This document shows, in pieces, positions 43,801-53,749 of a DNA stretch of 64,000 bases. The stretch is from Orthonyx spaldingii (lineage: Eukaryota > Chordata > Aves > Passeriformes > Orthonychidae). Location: the NCBI GenBank assembly GCA_013397795.1, contig VZTJ01001438.1, positions 1,302,911 through 1,366,910 on the forward strand. The letters are read 5' to 3'. The notes beneath the pieces are model-generated. The model was not told the origin of the DNA and ran no database searches. It was given only the letters and a program-made list of their open reading frames with translations. The stretch's first letter is position 1; every line of letters starts with the position of its first letter. The position numbers and the translations under genes were made by a program.

Positions 43801-44170
43801 CCTGTCAGGACGCGGGCACACGCACCGGCCCAGCTGTCCACCCTCCTCTGCCGGGAAAGCTTTAAATAGCACCAAACTTCGTTCTACGGGTACTGGCAGC
43901 ACCGCGGCCGGGGGAGAGGCGGGAGGGAGGGAAGGGAAAGGAGCAGAGCTGCGCGGACCCCGCACGGATCCTGCTGGGGTTGTTATCGCCTTAGCCCTTC
44001 CCGTTCCCCATCGCCCTTGGCTTCGGGTCAGGGACCGGCTGTGGCCCCAGGCGAGCAGGGAGCGGCGCGGGGGCAGCGAGCGGCGGCTGGGGCGGTTTGC
44101 GACCGCTCGGGGAGCGGGACCGAGCCCGGCACCTGCGGGGGGTTCGCCCCACGCTCCTACCTTCGGCCAT
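31722..44170 (-). CDS. TGM2: TGM2, protein-glutamine gamma-glutamyltransferase 2 (tissue transglutaminase); 13 coding exons
   Basis: Exons in transcript order: 44170-44161, 41744-41565, 39422-39180, 38028-37910, 37131-37003, 36549-36369, 35421-35286, 35168-35065, 34942-34703, 34552-34280, 32692-32532, 32308-32172, 31869-31722. They total 2061 nt, 686 aa plus TAG; human is 687. TGM2 makes calcium-dependent isopeptide crosslinks between Gln and Lys or polyamines, and also binds GTP (Gh-alpha). Domains: beta-sandwich to about 140, catalytic core to about 460, then two beta-barrels. The catalytic triad is present: Cys278 (YGQCWVFAA), His336 (WNFHCW), Asp359 (LDPTPQE). Trp242 and the redox cysteines 230, 371 and 372 are also kept. 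The exon pattern and place beside KIAA1755 support TGM2 over TGM3/5/6. Unusual: the residue at human Tyr516 is His, and several GTP-pocket residues differ. Confidence 0.95.
32172..32308 (-). CDS. TGM2: TGM2 coding exon 12 (codons 593-638)
   Basis: It encodes ILGEPKQNRKLVAEISLVNP then LAMPLNGCVFVVEGTGLTDG and QLVKE, ending in phase 2 before GTAAGA. Beta-barrel 2. Confidence 0.95.
32532..32692 (-). CDS. TGM2: TGM2 coding exon 11 (codons 539-592)
   Basis: It encodes EKRVPLRILYEEYRDKLTQD through LLAVRDIYVENPQIKIR. It includes the nucleotide-binding Arg580 and Tyr583 (in RDIY); residue 582 is Ile in place of human Leu. Confidence 0.95.
34280..34552 (-). CDS. TGM2: TGM2 coding exon 10 (codons 448-538)
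   Basis: It encodes GSEEERAVFKKAEHEKKSIG, LHLRIKVSEGANKGCDFDVF, VCRVTLCARVSSHNGALGPQ and DIDIEPRA: the linker and beta-barrel 1. Arg476 and Val479 of the GTP pocket are kept. Residues 478, 482 and 483 are Lys, Gly and Ala, and residue 516 is His. Confidence 0.94.
34703..34942 (-). CDS. TGM2: TGM2 coding exon 9 (codons 368-447)
   Basis: It encodes GVYCCGPAPVKAIKEGDMQL, KYDIPFIFAEVNADEVYWVV and KYISTKSVGRDSREDITHNY, then KYPE. It carries the vicinal redox pair Cys371-Cys372 and the end of the catalytic core. Confidence 0.95.
35065..35168 (-). CDS. TGM2: TGM2 coding exon 8 (codons 333-367)
   Basis: It encodes NFHCWVESWMARPDLAAGYD then GWQVLDPTPQEKSE, with catalytic His336 and Asp359. The exon is 104 nt. 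Confidence 0.95.
35286..35421 (-). CDS. TGM2: TGM2 coding exon 7 (codons 288-333)
   Basis: It encodes VMRCLGIPTRVVTNYNSAHD then TNGNLTIDRYVNEKGQQERP and SRDYIW. The last codon, Trp333, equals human Trp332. Confidence 0.95.
36369..36549 (-). CDS. TGM2: TGM2 coding exon 6 (codons 228-287), catalytic cysteine
   Basis: It encodes VNCNDEDRGVLFGRWDDRYE, DGMSPMAWIGSVDILKRWKK and FGCQPVKYGQCWVFAAVACT. It holds catalytic Cys278, transition-state Trp242 and redox Cys230. There is one extra residue after NCND relative to human, which shifts local numbering by +1. Confidence 0.96.
37003..37131 (-). CDS. TGM2: TGM2 coding exon 5 (codons 185-227)
   Basis: It encodes FDDDILAICLNMLDINPKHL then RDQNRDCSRRNDPVYIGRVV and SAM. 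The DCSRR and GRVVSAM motifs are typical of the transglutaminase core. Confidence 0.95.
37910..38028 (-). CDS. TGM2: TGM2 coding exon 4 (codons 145-184)
   Basis: It encodes EDTVFMRDENERREYVLSQH then GLIYQGTCDYIFSIPWNFGQ. Residues 171, 173 and 174 are Thr, Asp and Tyr where human has Ser, Lys and Phe of the nucleotide pocket. Confidence 0.95.
39180..39422 (-). CDS. TGM2: TGM2 coding exon 3 (codons 64-144)
   Basis: It encodes PCPSETSGTSCHIVVTDCPE, SCWSAVIQQQDGESLSVSLC, SPPNARIGRYSMTLETCTDY and QGSSFQIGDFVLLFNPWHP. This is the rest of the beta-sandwich domain and the most diverged exon. Confidence 0.94.
40305..40326. repeat. CCT trinucleotide microsatellite in TGM2 intron 2
   Basis: About seven uninterrupted CCT units. 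Intronic; likely length-polymorphic. Confidence 0.9.
41565..41744 (-). CDS. TGM2: TGM2 coding exon 2 (codons 4-63)
   Basis: It encodes DLVLETWDLHCDRNGREHRT, ADMGCKELVVRRGQPFTVTL and RFSGRGYEEGVDKLAFNVET. Start of the beta-sandwich. The ELVVRRGQPF motif is a family hallmark. Confidence 0.95.
42498..42510 (-). promoter_or_regulatory. DR1-like nuclear-receptor motif in TGM2 intron 1 (tentative)
   Basis: The sequence TGACCCCTGACTG reads on the gene strand as CAGTCA-G-GGGTCA: one good half-site (GGGTCA) and one poor one separated by one base. TGM2 is a classic retinoid-induced gene, so RXR/RAR-type sites are plausible, but a 13-bp match can arise by chance. Confidence 0.25.
43255..43516 (+). mobile_element. 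CR1-type LINE 3' end fragment, plus orientation, in TGM2 intron 1
   Basis: It has the typical order GTGCCAGGGGAAGTTTAGGC, GGACATTAGGAAAAAGTTTT, TCACAGAAAGAGTGATTGGG, AATGAGCTGCCCAGGGAGAT, GGTTGGACTTGATG and TCCAACCTAGTTAATTCTGT, ending in GATTCTG. It is the longest CR1 piece in the window, is antisense to TGM2 and has no ORF. Confidence 0.93.
44161..44170 (-). CDS. TGM2: TGM2 coding exon 1 (ATG GCC GAA G)
   Basis: Only ten coding bases (Met-Ala-Glu and one base) precede the donor GTAGGAGCG, so the protein starts MAEDLVLE like other TGM2 proteins. The tiny first coding exon matches the human gene structure. Confidence 0.92.
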
Positions 44171-44400
44171 GGTGCCGGCGCTGGGCGCTGCGGGTGCTGC
44201 CGGTGCCGCTGCACGTCCCGGTACCTGTCCCGGTCCCGCTGGGCAGTGCTGTCGGTGCCGGTCCTTGTCGCGCTCCGGATGCCGCGGAAGCTGCCCCTCA
44301 GCACCCTCCGTCCGGCCCCACCGCCCGTCCCATTTATCCTGCCCGCCCCCCGCCCGCCTCCTCCCCCCCGCGGCCGGGCCGGCGGAGAGAAGAAATGGAA
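44171..44400 (-). promoter_or_regulatory. TGM2: TGM2 core promoter and 5' leader
   Basis: On the TGM2 strand a TATA-like GGATAAAT (plus-strand 44332-44339) lies about 165 bp before the ATG. GC boxes flank it (CCGCCC near 44321 and several GGGCGGG words at 44340-44365). This predicts initiation near 44305 and a leader of about 135 nt. No upstream ATG occurs in that leader. The leader itself is a GC-rich, imperfectly repetitive CCGGCACC/CGGGAC sequence. Confidence 0.7.
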
Positions 44401-47400
44401 AACAAAGTTTTCCAGGAACCGCCGTGGTTTTAGGTCCCACCTATTGAAAACAACCACCCCCCAAAAGGAAAAAAAAGGAAAAGCAGCACGCCCCGGAGAC
44501 CCCCCGGGCTGGCCCCACCGGAGTCCCTCGGGACCCCACAGCCCCCGGGTAGGAGATGGCCCCGCTGCCGATCAAGAGGAGGGGAGAACAAGGGGGCGGA
44601 GAGGGGCTGTGCAGCTCCCAGCAAAGTGCCAGGACTCGAGACTGTTTTCTCCTTATAAAGTTCTCTCCCTCCTCTGGCTGCGTCCCCATCCTGGCCGGTC
44701 CTGGTGGGATGCACTTGTCGGGAATTGCATCCCCTTCCCGTAGCTGCATCCCTGAGAGATGGAGTCTGGAGGGAAATGTGTTGAAGACTTTGCTGCTGGA
44801 CAGCAGATGTGTTGGAAACAGGGCTGATTGTTCTGGGACGTGGAAGTGTGCACACAGCAGTGACCAGCAAGTTCCCTGGAAGTCCCTGCCCCATGCACCG
44901 GCCATCCCTCTCCTGCCTGGGGGGCCCTGCCTCAGGGTCTTGCCAGTGGTACCTCCTGGGGCTGCCTGGCCTGTCCCAGCCCTTCCTGTGAGTCCTAAGG
45001 GTCACCCAACACACTAGAGACCACCTATCAGGGACAGAGGGCTGAGACCCCACATCTCCACGGGCTTTTGGGGTTTGGGAGTGCAGCAGTACCTTAGCAG
45101 CAGCATGGCTTGCTATGAACAAATTCTTGAGAAGTTTCTGGAATGACTTTATTCAGTTACTGGTTTTCCTTTGTGTGAGTTAAGCTGGGCCAGGACACAG
45201 GATGGGGGGGATGTTACTGGTGGAGCCCTGGACTGATCCCCCTTGTTTGGCCTTTGGATGGGTGCAGGCTGCTGCAGTCTGGGCTCTGGGAACTCTCCTC
45301 AGCCTGACGGGTCCCCTCCTGCTCCCCCAGACCCCTCAGCCCCTACCCCTCCCAGGTTTGGTGATTGGTGCATCACTCCAGGGCTGTTGTGGGCAGTGGA
45401 ACCTTCTCGTGGATGGTGCTATCCTGTCAGATGGTTGGGATCCATCACCTGGTGTGCTCAGCGTCACCCCACAGGGACTGTGCCCTGCTGAAGCCCCACT
45501 GTCCTGGTGTGCCCTGTTGCCCAAATGTGTGGAGCAGCTGGATCTGCCCTCCCCACTCTTGGGGTGGTCCTGGTGAGGGGCCCCCAAATGTGGGCAATGC
45601 TCTGCTCAGGCATGCCAGGGCACTGCACTGGGAGGGTCTGCAGTGAGAGGGACTCCTCCTCCAGCTCTGCAAAGGGGTTTTTGGTACTGACAGGCTTGGT
45701 AAGGTCTGAGTACGCCAAGGGCAGAGAGCAGGAGGAGCCCCATGTGCAGGGGCCCTGGTGTGTCCTGCTCTGGGGCCACATGACTGCTTTGACAGAAGTG
45801 CTGCCACGCAATGCAGCTGTGGCTGGAGGAGTCCCCTCCTCCATCACCATCTTTAGGGGAGGTGGGGAGGGAGGTTGGAGCAGGAGCAGCAAATCCTTGG
45901 TGAGAGAAAGCTCAGGACAGCTGGTTTTAATGGAAACAATTCATGTACTACTCCACTGTGTATTTGTATGGGCTGGGGGTGTGCAAGTGGTGGTGGGGGG
46001 CCTTTGCCAGGTGCACCACTGGGGCCAGCAGGGCCCTCCTCACCCCAGCAGTGCCACCTCGCCGCAGAAAGATTGTTGGACAAAGATCCACACAGGAACA
46101 GCCTGACAGTGCTGCCCTGTCACTGTGTCCCTGTCATGCTGGGGTCCTGCTCTCCTTGCTCAGACTTGAGAGGAGATGCTGAAAAAGACACCCTATTTCT
46201 CTTCCCTGACCCCTTGGTCATCGTGGGCAGCATTGGTTGAGTCGTTCCCATGGATGCAGGGAGGGGTCAGTGGGGGCGAGGGTCTCACGGGCTGCCCATC
46301 TCTCTGAGCACCAGGGCCATAGGAATTGCTGTCACTGCCAGGCCGCTGTGATGCCTGGGGAGGGCTGGTGGCCGTGAGAGCTCACAGCTGGTGTCACCTG
46401 CCCCCAGCTGGCCTTGCTCCCAAGGCTGCTTCCTGGGCACAGGAACCTCTGCCACCAGCGTTGACAAGTGCCATCTGTCTGGGCTCGTGCTGCAGGGTGC
46501 TGGGTTCGGCTCTGCCTGCACAAGCCCGCTCTTCCTCCTGTACCCAGTGTGAACTCTGGATGCACTCTGCAGCGGAGGTGCACGCTCAGGATGTGTTGTT
46601 TGCTTGAGTCAATGTGTGAAAAGCAGCCAAAAAAGCACCGTCGGTTGTGAAGGAATTGGAAAAGGCCATTTCTCACTCGGCGTGGAAGCACGAGCAGTTT
46701 GTTGCCAGGAGGGGTATAGGGGCGTGTGGGGTGTGTGGGACTGGGCAAGCTGGGGTGTCTGGTGCTGGGCAGGCTGCTGGGACTATCTTCTGTCTGGTTT
46801 TCTGGCCAAGCACAGGGCGGGAACGGCTCACAGTACCTGTCCCTGCTCTGGCACCTCAGGCAGAAGTGGCAGGAGACAAGTGCCTGGCTGTCCCCTGGGG
46901 CTGTCTCCCAGGGCTGTCCCTCTGGCTCTGTCCACTCAGGACTGTCCCTCAGGGGCTATCCAGGGAGCCCTGGGCTTGGTCCCAGCACTTCACCAAGAGG
47001 AAACCTCCCCTGTTTCCAGCTTTAGTGCCCACTTCACTCACCACCTTGTATCGCAGAGGCATCTGTCTGCCCAGGCACTGGAAAATGCCGCCCATGGTAG
47101 GCCAGCCACACTGCTGATGTTATTTTTACTCTCCTTACTAAGACAAGGTTGCTTAAGAGGGTGTTTGCACTGCTGAAGCCCGGAATAACTCCTCATTTGC
47201 TCAAGGTGTTCAGTGCAGGACTGCGACTTTCCTCGCCCCCGCCCCGCTCCTGGAGCTGCTTCAAAGCGTGCCGGTCCCTGCAGTGCCGGTCCCTGCCGTG
47301 TGTCCCGCACACACAGAGCCGCTGTTTGCTCTGCTGGGTGTGTGCCGGGGCGGCTGCAGCCCCTCCAGTGCCCGCACATCCTGACTCAGTCCCTTGTGCA

Positions 47401-50400
47401 GGCAGATAAACAACCCGTGAAAAGGGGCAGTGTCTGCTCTGAGTCGCCCTGTTAAGTCGTCAACCGACTTCAGGAGCTCTGCCCATCTCCTGCGGCGCTT
47501 CCTGCCCCGGGTATTCCCCAAACTCAGCCCTCAGCCGCTGCTCCTGCAGCCCCCCGAAGCCGGGACACCCGTGTGCTCCTCGGTGGGGAGTCCGGCATCG
47601 TCCCGGGGTGGGGTCTGCAAGGGGCCTGCGGGGATGTGACTTCAGGAGAAAGCGTTTTATGCCCACGATGACAGGGCCAGCAGGGAGCTGTGGGGGCTGT
47701 GTGTGGGCATCCTGCCATGCAAGGTGCAGCAATTACCCCTCTCTCACCTCGGATCTGTGAGCATGGGGAAGTACTTCCCAAAGCTAGGACGAAAGTCCTG
47801 TACCTGCCCCATATGTGATCGGTGGAGCCAAGGGGCAACAGCCGCAGACAAGGGTCCATAAGGGCACGGGCTGGGGCGAGGGAGGGTGGAGTTGGTGATG
47901 GCAGCACGGGCAGTTTGAGCCAGGTGAGCTGCTGGATGGTGACGGCATCACTCCTGGCTTGGGGCTTTGGTGGCCACAGGCAGCTCTGGCTCGGCGCCAG
48001 CGGCTGAGCAAGACGGGCTCAGTGCAGTGCGGGGCTCCCGAGGTGCTGGGATTCGGAGCCGGCATAAAGAGGGGCTTGCTCCCAGCTGTGGGCAGCTGCC
48101 GGCCAGGTCGAGCAGTGCAGGGAATGGGCAGCCTTTCTTTTGGGAGGAGAAATGGCTTTTTAAGGAAAAGCAGATTGTTTTTCCACCTGGCCCCACCAGG
48201 CAGGTCTGGTGTGCTCCGGTGGAGATGAGGTGTCTGCTGCTCGCAGGGCAGGGGGAGGGTTGTGCGGTGGTGTCAGACACAGTCCCGGGCTCTGGCTCCC
48301 AGCTGACGGCACTGGCTGAGCCAGAGGCTGTTCCCGAAAAATGCGGAGCCTGAACCAGCATGGCCTGGAAGGACAGGCCAGTGGCTGATAACCAGCTTCT
48401 CTTGGGAGTCCTGGTGCAAGGCACCCCCTCCCGCTTCTGGGGGGAGGGGGTCAGTAGGAATTCATTATGTAACTGTCTTTGTTTTTAGGCAGAGTCTGTA
48501 TTTTTATTTAAAAGAAATGAGAGAAAAAAAACCCTCTGGAAAGTATCCTGGTTTATTGAGTCTGCAAGCATGGTGGGGGCAGCGAGGCTGGGGGCTTCCC
48601 TGGCAAGGCTCCCAGGGAAGGCCCTGGGAGGTGGGACCTGTGTTGGACAGCAGCAATCATGCAGGGCGGGTGGATTCTCCAGCTGTGCCAAGCCTTTCCT
48701 TGCTGGTGGCCCCACGGACAAGGCCAGTCCTGCTGTGGCAGGGTCCCACAGCACTCGAGAGTGGGCTGCAGTTCTGCAGGATGGGCTCATGTCCAGTGCC
48801 AGGAGAGCCACGAGCCAAACACCATGTTTTGCAAACTGATCTGGCTGTACCTGGTGCAAACTGAATTCCAGCCTCCCGCTGTCATTTCCCAGCAGTTTGT
48901 TGGAACCCCCCCAGCCCTCCCTCCCCAGGGCACCTGTTCCCCCGGGGCACCACTCCCCGGTAATCCCGCACCGCTTTCAGAGCTTGCAGGCTCCAACAGG
49001 TCTGCAGGGGGGAACAAGAAGGGTCTGTGCTCCCCAGTTGGTGCACAGAGTGTTTGTGCTCCTCCAGGAGCGCACACGTCCAGATGTAATGCCTGAAGCT
49101 GAGTTATTCCCCCAGGGCTCACACGTGAGCCGTGCGTGTCCCCCACGCCTGTCACCTGTGCCCGGCTGTCCTGTCATCACCTTCCCAGGATGAGTGTCTG
49201 CAGGGCCCCTGAGCAAGCACTGCCAAAGGCGTCTTTTCCATCCATCCCTAGGGATGCAGCACATCTGGGATTTTGGAAAGCAGCTGGATTGCCCTTTCCC
49301 TGGCCAGCTCAGATCGGATTGAGTTACGTCCAGCCCGGGGAGCTCTACCCTTTGGCGTTACCCTTCACCCTTCCTGTTTTCCTCTGCTATCGCTGGTTTC
49401 TTTGGTTTTCCATTTCTTGTGGCTACCCTGCAGCTCCCCAGAGCACCAGTAATCGGCTCAGTGATGGGCAACACCTCCAAGCAGGCGCTTGGAGATAAAG
49501 AAGCTTCTCTGGGCCACCTCTGTCCCACAGCCAGGACAAAGCTGGTGTCCTTGTCCCACAGCTCAGCTCCCTTTTGCACCCAGAGCTGCCTCTGTGTCTA
49601 CCTGCTGCAACTAGACCCACTGCCCTGGCTGTCACTCAGGGGGACAAATCCAGGCATGACAGGGCTCCCAGTGTGGCACAGACCAAACCCCCAACACGTG
49701 CTTCTGAACTCCTGTGGCCGTTTGTGGCTGAGCCCCAATGCCAGGGGCTGCTGGGACAGGAATGGGCCTGTGGGGGCTCTGTTGGCACCAGAGCTGCTGG
49801 GGGGCCCATCTGAGGGGCTCTGCAGTTTCCCACATGCTGTTGTCACTGCATCTCTGCCTTGCCACCCGTTTCCCACACTTCGTCCTTGACAGGGACAGGG
49901 CACAGCTGTGGCAGTGGCTGAGAGCGTGGGAGCCCCACTGCCTCTTGCTCTTCCTCTTCTTTTATTCCTCTTCCCTCTGTCTCGTCACGACTGAACCCAG
50001 TGACCCTCTAGCCCCTGCAATTTGTAGGGCAGAGCTTGATGGGAATCTGGTGGTGAGGAGAAGGAGGAAGAAGAAGAGTGCAGTGTCTATCTCCGGTCAG
50101 AGCTCCCAGCCCTGTGCCAGCCCACGCACTGACTGCTTGCTGGGGCAGCACTCTGGAACCACAGAGGGAATGGCTGCCCCAGCAACTGCCATGGGGAAGA
50201 GAAGGTCTTTCCCTGGGGCTGGGATCTGTGCCTCATCCACAGACTCTCCGCTTCTCTCAGCTGGTTTTGTCGTCTGCTGCATCCAACATTTTTGACCTCT
50301 TTTCCTTTGGGAAAAAAGTATTTCCTGGAGTCTTATGGGAGCTTCCCTCCAAGGCTGGGCTGACTGCAGTGCCCTGCACCCTGGCACTGCCAGACCCTGA

Positions 50401-52259
50401 CCAGCCCACACTGCTGGATCCCTGCCAGCCCCTGACGAATGATTTTGCCATTTTGTGAGGGAAAGGAGACATTGATTAACTCCTGTACTTGGCTTTCTGG
50501 AAAGGTTATGGCTTAATTGGTCAAACTTGGGAGTCATAAATCATGTGCTGAAGGATCAGCAGAGATAAGAAAATTTTTGCAGAATGTTGCAAAACAGCTT
50601 TTGGTAGGAGGGAAGGAGGGATCCAGGTGTGCCCACTCAGCTGTGGGGGCTGACGGTCTTCAGTTCACAGGACTCTTCCAGGGAAACAATTGACCCTCCA
50701 GCCACAGGCCGGAAATTCCACTTTCTCTTATCAGTTAAACTCAGGATTTGCAAAATATCCTTTTTTATTTTACTTATGGAAAAAGAAAACAACAGGAAAG
50801 TCATTGTTTACTTTATTCAGAAGAATCATAATTCCATCTGGTTTGGAAAATGACTGTTTTTCACTGGAAAGTGCTATTTCTCCAACCCAAAAACTGTAAT
50901 GGGGGGGATACAGCAGGTCAGCTCTCAACGGAGCGGAAAATTGAGCAAGGGAACTGTCAGGCTTGGCTTGGAATGATGCTGGAGGGAGAAAAGATTTTTG
51001 CCTCTTGCAGGGAGCTGGGCGCTATCCAAGTGCGCACAGCTTGCACTGGCCACATGGGATGGGGAGTGGGCACACTCAGCTGTAGGGCACGGGGATGGGG
51101 AGCAGGGACATGTCATGAAGAGGTAGAAATGTCCTGGCTCGGTGACATTGGTGCCATTCAGGACACGGAATTATTGGAGAATGGGACGAACTCTAGGCTC
51201 ACACAGGACAGGCTGTGCAGACCTGTCTGGGGTCTCTGGGACAAAGACTTTTAAAAGGAATGGGATGGACTGTGACCAGGATTTCAGTGGAGCAGGGACA
51301 GAATTGTCAGTAGGGAAATCAGTGTCGAGCTGGGGAAGATGGAGTCTAAAAAAATTGTAGGGAGGAGTAACGAGCAGACAATTGGGTAGGACTAGGAGTG
51401 GTGACAGGCAGGAGGTGCTGTGACAGGGCAGGGCTGGGGTCGCTCTCGTCAATGTTGCGTTAATGACCCAGACAGGAGGAGCGTGGCCCCCGCGGGGGGC
51501 AGCTGGGGCCGTAAACTCCCGAGAGGAGCTCAGCGGGGCTTGGCCTCGGGATCTGGCAAAAACAAGGCTCAGGGGGGTATGAGTGATGCTGAGCCAGACT
51601 GGGATGGGCGAGTGCCCTTTGCCGAGGCGCAGCATCCCGCAGGGTGCGAGCCATGACCGTGCTGGGCTGGGAGGAGGAGGAGGAGTGTGTTTTTCTAGAA
51701 CGGCTCCAAGGCAGAGATTGCTTCTCCCCTGATGTCTCTTGATTAGCTCATGCTGTGGCTGCCCAGGGGGGCGGCCGGCCAGCGCCCGGCCCCGCCGGCC
51801 GGGGTCCCGCCTGCCCTCGCCCGCTCCCGGGTGCCCAAACAGGCGGTGCGGGGACGCGCCTGCGGGGACAGGGACTCTGGGGACCTCTGGCTGCTTTGGA
51901 CTGGGATCGGCAAGGTCGCACCCAGGCCAAACGGGTCCCCAAGGCTTCAGGACAGCGCGTTACCAAAACAGAGTGGGGAGGCAGGGCAGGATGACACCAT
52001 TCTGCTGATGTACTGGGAGGGAGAACAGGAGACTGAGGTGCTGAACCCTTACAAAAGGGTCCTTTGAGCAGGACCAAGGTGCTGGCAGCAAGCAGGAGAG
52101 CCAGGCTGTGGGCACAGCCCATGTTGGGGCACAGGAGGTCTTCTTGGTGGCACCAGCTGCCTGTGCTGGGGTGCTGGGAGCAGCTGGAGCCTGGGTGAGA
52201 ACCCCAGCTCCTGGCTCTCAGTGGGACACAACTTCTCATTCTCCTCCACAAGGACCATC
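44401..52259. other. Intergenic DNA between TGM2 and KIAA1755
   Basis: About 7.9 kb of mostly GC-rich DNA upstream of TGM2 and downstream of KIAA1755. Open frames reach about 200 codons on both strands, but they lack recognisable domains and overlap each other, as expected where stop codons are rare. There are AT-richer islands near 48430-48550 and 50690-50860 and a GC-rich, CpG-containing patch near 51750-51900. No gene, RNA or transposon could be supported. Confidence 0.65.
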
Positions 52260-52762
52260 CAGATGTTTCTCTTCAGGTTTATTAATGTTAACGGAGTTAG
52301 TCCCATGTTAATGAGCGCACACAAACCCAGGCCTATTGCTGGGGCTCAGCCAGGGCTACAGCAGCAGCACAGGGGATGGTAAAACCATCCAGTGGAGCAG
52401 GGAGCACCGTCAGTGGCAGGAACATCTCACGGGTCTGCACTCACCTGGGATGCTCCCGGCACAGCTTCCAATGTGGAAACCCTCCCTACTGCCTGAGACA
52501 AGGCTGGCACTGGTAAGGATAAAGGCACTTTATGGGAGGATTGCTACACATCTGGTAGATTGTGAACAAACCCTGTGGGCTGATGATGGAATTACTGCCG
52601 ATCCACAGCAGGGAGAGCACTAAGGACAGGGAACCAAAGGTTCTGGGACTGAGGGTGGGGTAAGAAGTTCCAGCATCCCACCTCTGAGCATGGGAACTCT
52701 CATCCAGTCAGTGACTGAGACTTACACAGCTGGACAGAAACAGCTCCAGCTGAAGGGACTGG
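52260..52762 (-). other. KIAA1755: Probable KIAA1755 3'UTR
   Basis: About 500 bp between the TAA (52765-52763) and the region just past the AATAAA on the minus strand at 52278-52283 (plus-strand TTTATT). The end point is inferred from the signal. Confidence 0.55.
52278..52283 (-). terminator. KIAA1755: Candidate poly(A) signal of KIAA1755
   Basis: The plus-strand TTTATT reads AATAAA (within CATTAATAAACC) on the gene strand, about 480 bp after the stop; the first canonical signal I see downstream. Confidence 0.55.
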
Positions 52763-53749
52763 TTACTTGGCATTTGCTTTAGCTGAACTTTCAGTGTGGT
52801 GGTTCTCCAGGTAAATTATGTGGTGGGTCTTTTCAGAGGGGCAGGGTGATCTGGGACTCTGGAGGTCCCTGGGCAAAGCCAGGTTTGCTGCTGGGGCTTC
52901 CTCCATGGAGTTCAGTGAATCTGAGTCTTCAGAGGAGAAACTGCTCTGGCTGGAAATCTGGAAGTACTGGGCAGCTTCTGCCCGTGGCCCTGCTGGTGCG
53001 CCAGGTGTGCTGGGATCTGAGGCAGTCCCATGGGGCACAGCAGTAGGACACGGTGGGTCACCACCTGGAAAGTGTGTCCAGGGAGGCAGGGTGAAGGGAC
53101 GCCTCCGAGCGGGCTGGCTGCCCTCCTGGGCGAGGTGTCCTGCTGCTCCCAGGCCGGCTTTGCTCTTGGGTTTGGGTTGGGGGGTGTCAGCAGAGGTGTG
53201 GTGGTGAGAGGTGCGGGCACCCTGAGGCCCCAGCCGGCAGTGGGGCTGCAGGGAACTCTGCTCCACACCCAGTGTGGAGCCAGGAGCGGTGCTGGGCTGG
53301 GGCTGCCCCGGTCCCTGGGGCTGTCCTGGCCCCTCAGTGCTGCTCTCTGGCTGCTCTGTCAACCCTCTGACCCCCAACTCCACTGGCTCGGTGCTGGGGG
53401 CTGCTCTGCCCACCGGGGCTTCCGTGTGAGGGGCTGCAGCCCCTGGGCTGGTGGGGCTGGAGGAGTCTCCCTGCCCGTCAGCTTGCGCTCCCCAGGCCTC
53501 CTGCAGCTCCGCCAGCATCTCCTCCAGGATCTGCCGGGTCTCCTGGTACCTGTGCCGTGCCTCTGTCCAGGCTGCCAACCCTTGGCTGCTCTGCATCCTG
53601 CGCACCTGAGCCTTCATGTCGTGCAGCTTCTCCAGGGCAAACTCCACCGACAGCTTTTGGAAGGATCTCTGCAGGCACCTCAGTGCCTGGCCCTCCCCGC
53701 GCTGCGCCCGGGCCGAGCACTGCCGGCAGTCCAGCTTCAGCCCCGCCAC
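52763..53749 (-). CDS. KIAA1755: KIAA1755 coding exon 13 (last; 328 codons and stop)
   Basis: It starts VAGLKLDCRQCSARAQRGEG directly after the acceptor TTTTGTAG. A helical stretch (LQRSFQKLSVEFALEKLHDM, TRQILEEMLAELQEAW) ends the spectrin-like region. A long Pro/Ser/Gly-rich, probably disordered tail follows, with a short GPGQPQ repeat, the acidic serine motif SSFSSEDSDSLNSMEE (52898-52945) and the end ESSAKANAK. Confidence 0.94.
   Translation of the reverse strand: MAGLKLDCRQCSARAQRGEGQALRCLQRSFQKLSVEFALEKLHDMKAQVRRMQSSQGLAAWTEARHRYQETRQILEEMLAELQEAWGAQADGQGDSSSPTSPGAAAPHTEAPVGRAAPSTEPVELGVRGLTEQPESSTEGPGQPQGPGQPQPSTAPGSTLGVEQSSLQPHCRLGPQGARTSHHHTSADTPQPKPKSKAGLGAAGHLAQEGSQPARRRPFTLPPWTHFPGGDPPCPTAVPHGTASDPSTPGAPAGPRAEAAQYFQISSQSSFSSEDSDSLNSMEEAPAANLALPRDLQSPRSPCPSEKTHHIIYLENHHTESSAKANAK

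Larger units (their letters stand above)
31870..44160 (-). other. TGM2 introns
   Basis: Introns in genomic order: 31870-32171, 32309-32531, 32693-34279, 34553-34702, 34943-35064, 35169-35285, 35422-36368, 36550-37002, 37132-37909, 38029-39179, 39423-41564 and 41745-44160. All are GC-rich and GT-AG. The largest (41745-44160) holds a CR1 fragment and a DR1-like motif. The one at 39423-41564 holds a CCT microsatellite and a GC-rich stretch around 39.7-40.2 kb. I see no nested gene. Confidence 0.75.

Noticed and set aside
31722..44170. Assignment of the transglutaminase to TGM3, TGM5 or TGM6
   Set aside because: Position between RPRD1B and KIAA1755, the MAEDLVLE start, CCGPAPV, RDIY and NVIIAP motifs, the 13-exon layout and the 686-aa length fit TGM2 best.
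44430..52623. Many open frames of 100-230 codons in the TGM2-KIAA1755 intergenic region
   Set aside because: No conserved motif, no consistent exon chain, and comparable lengths on both strands, as expected of GC-rich non-coding DNA.
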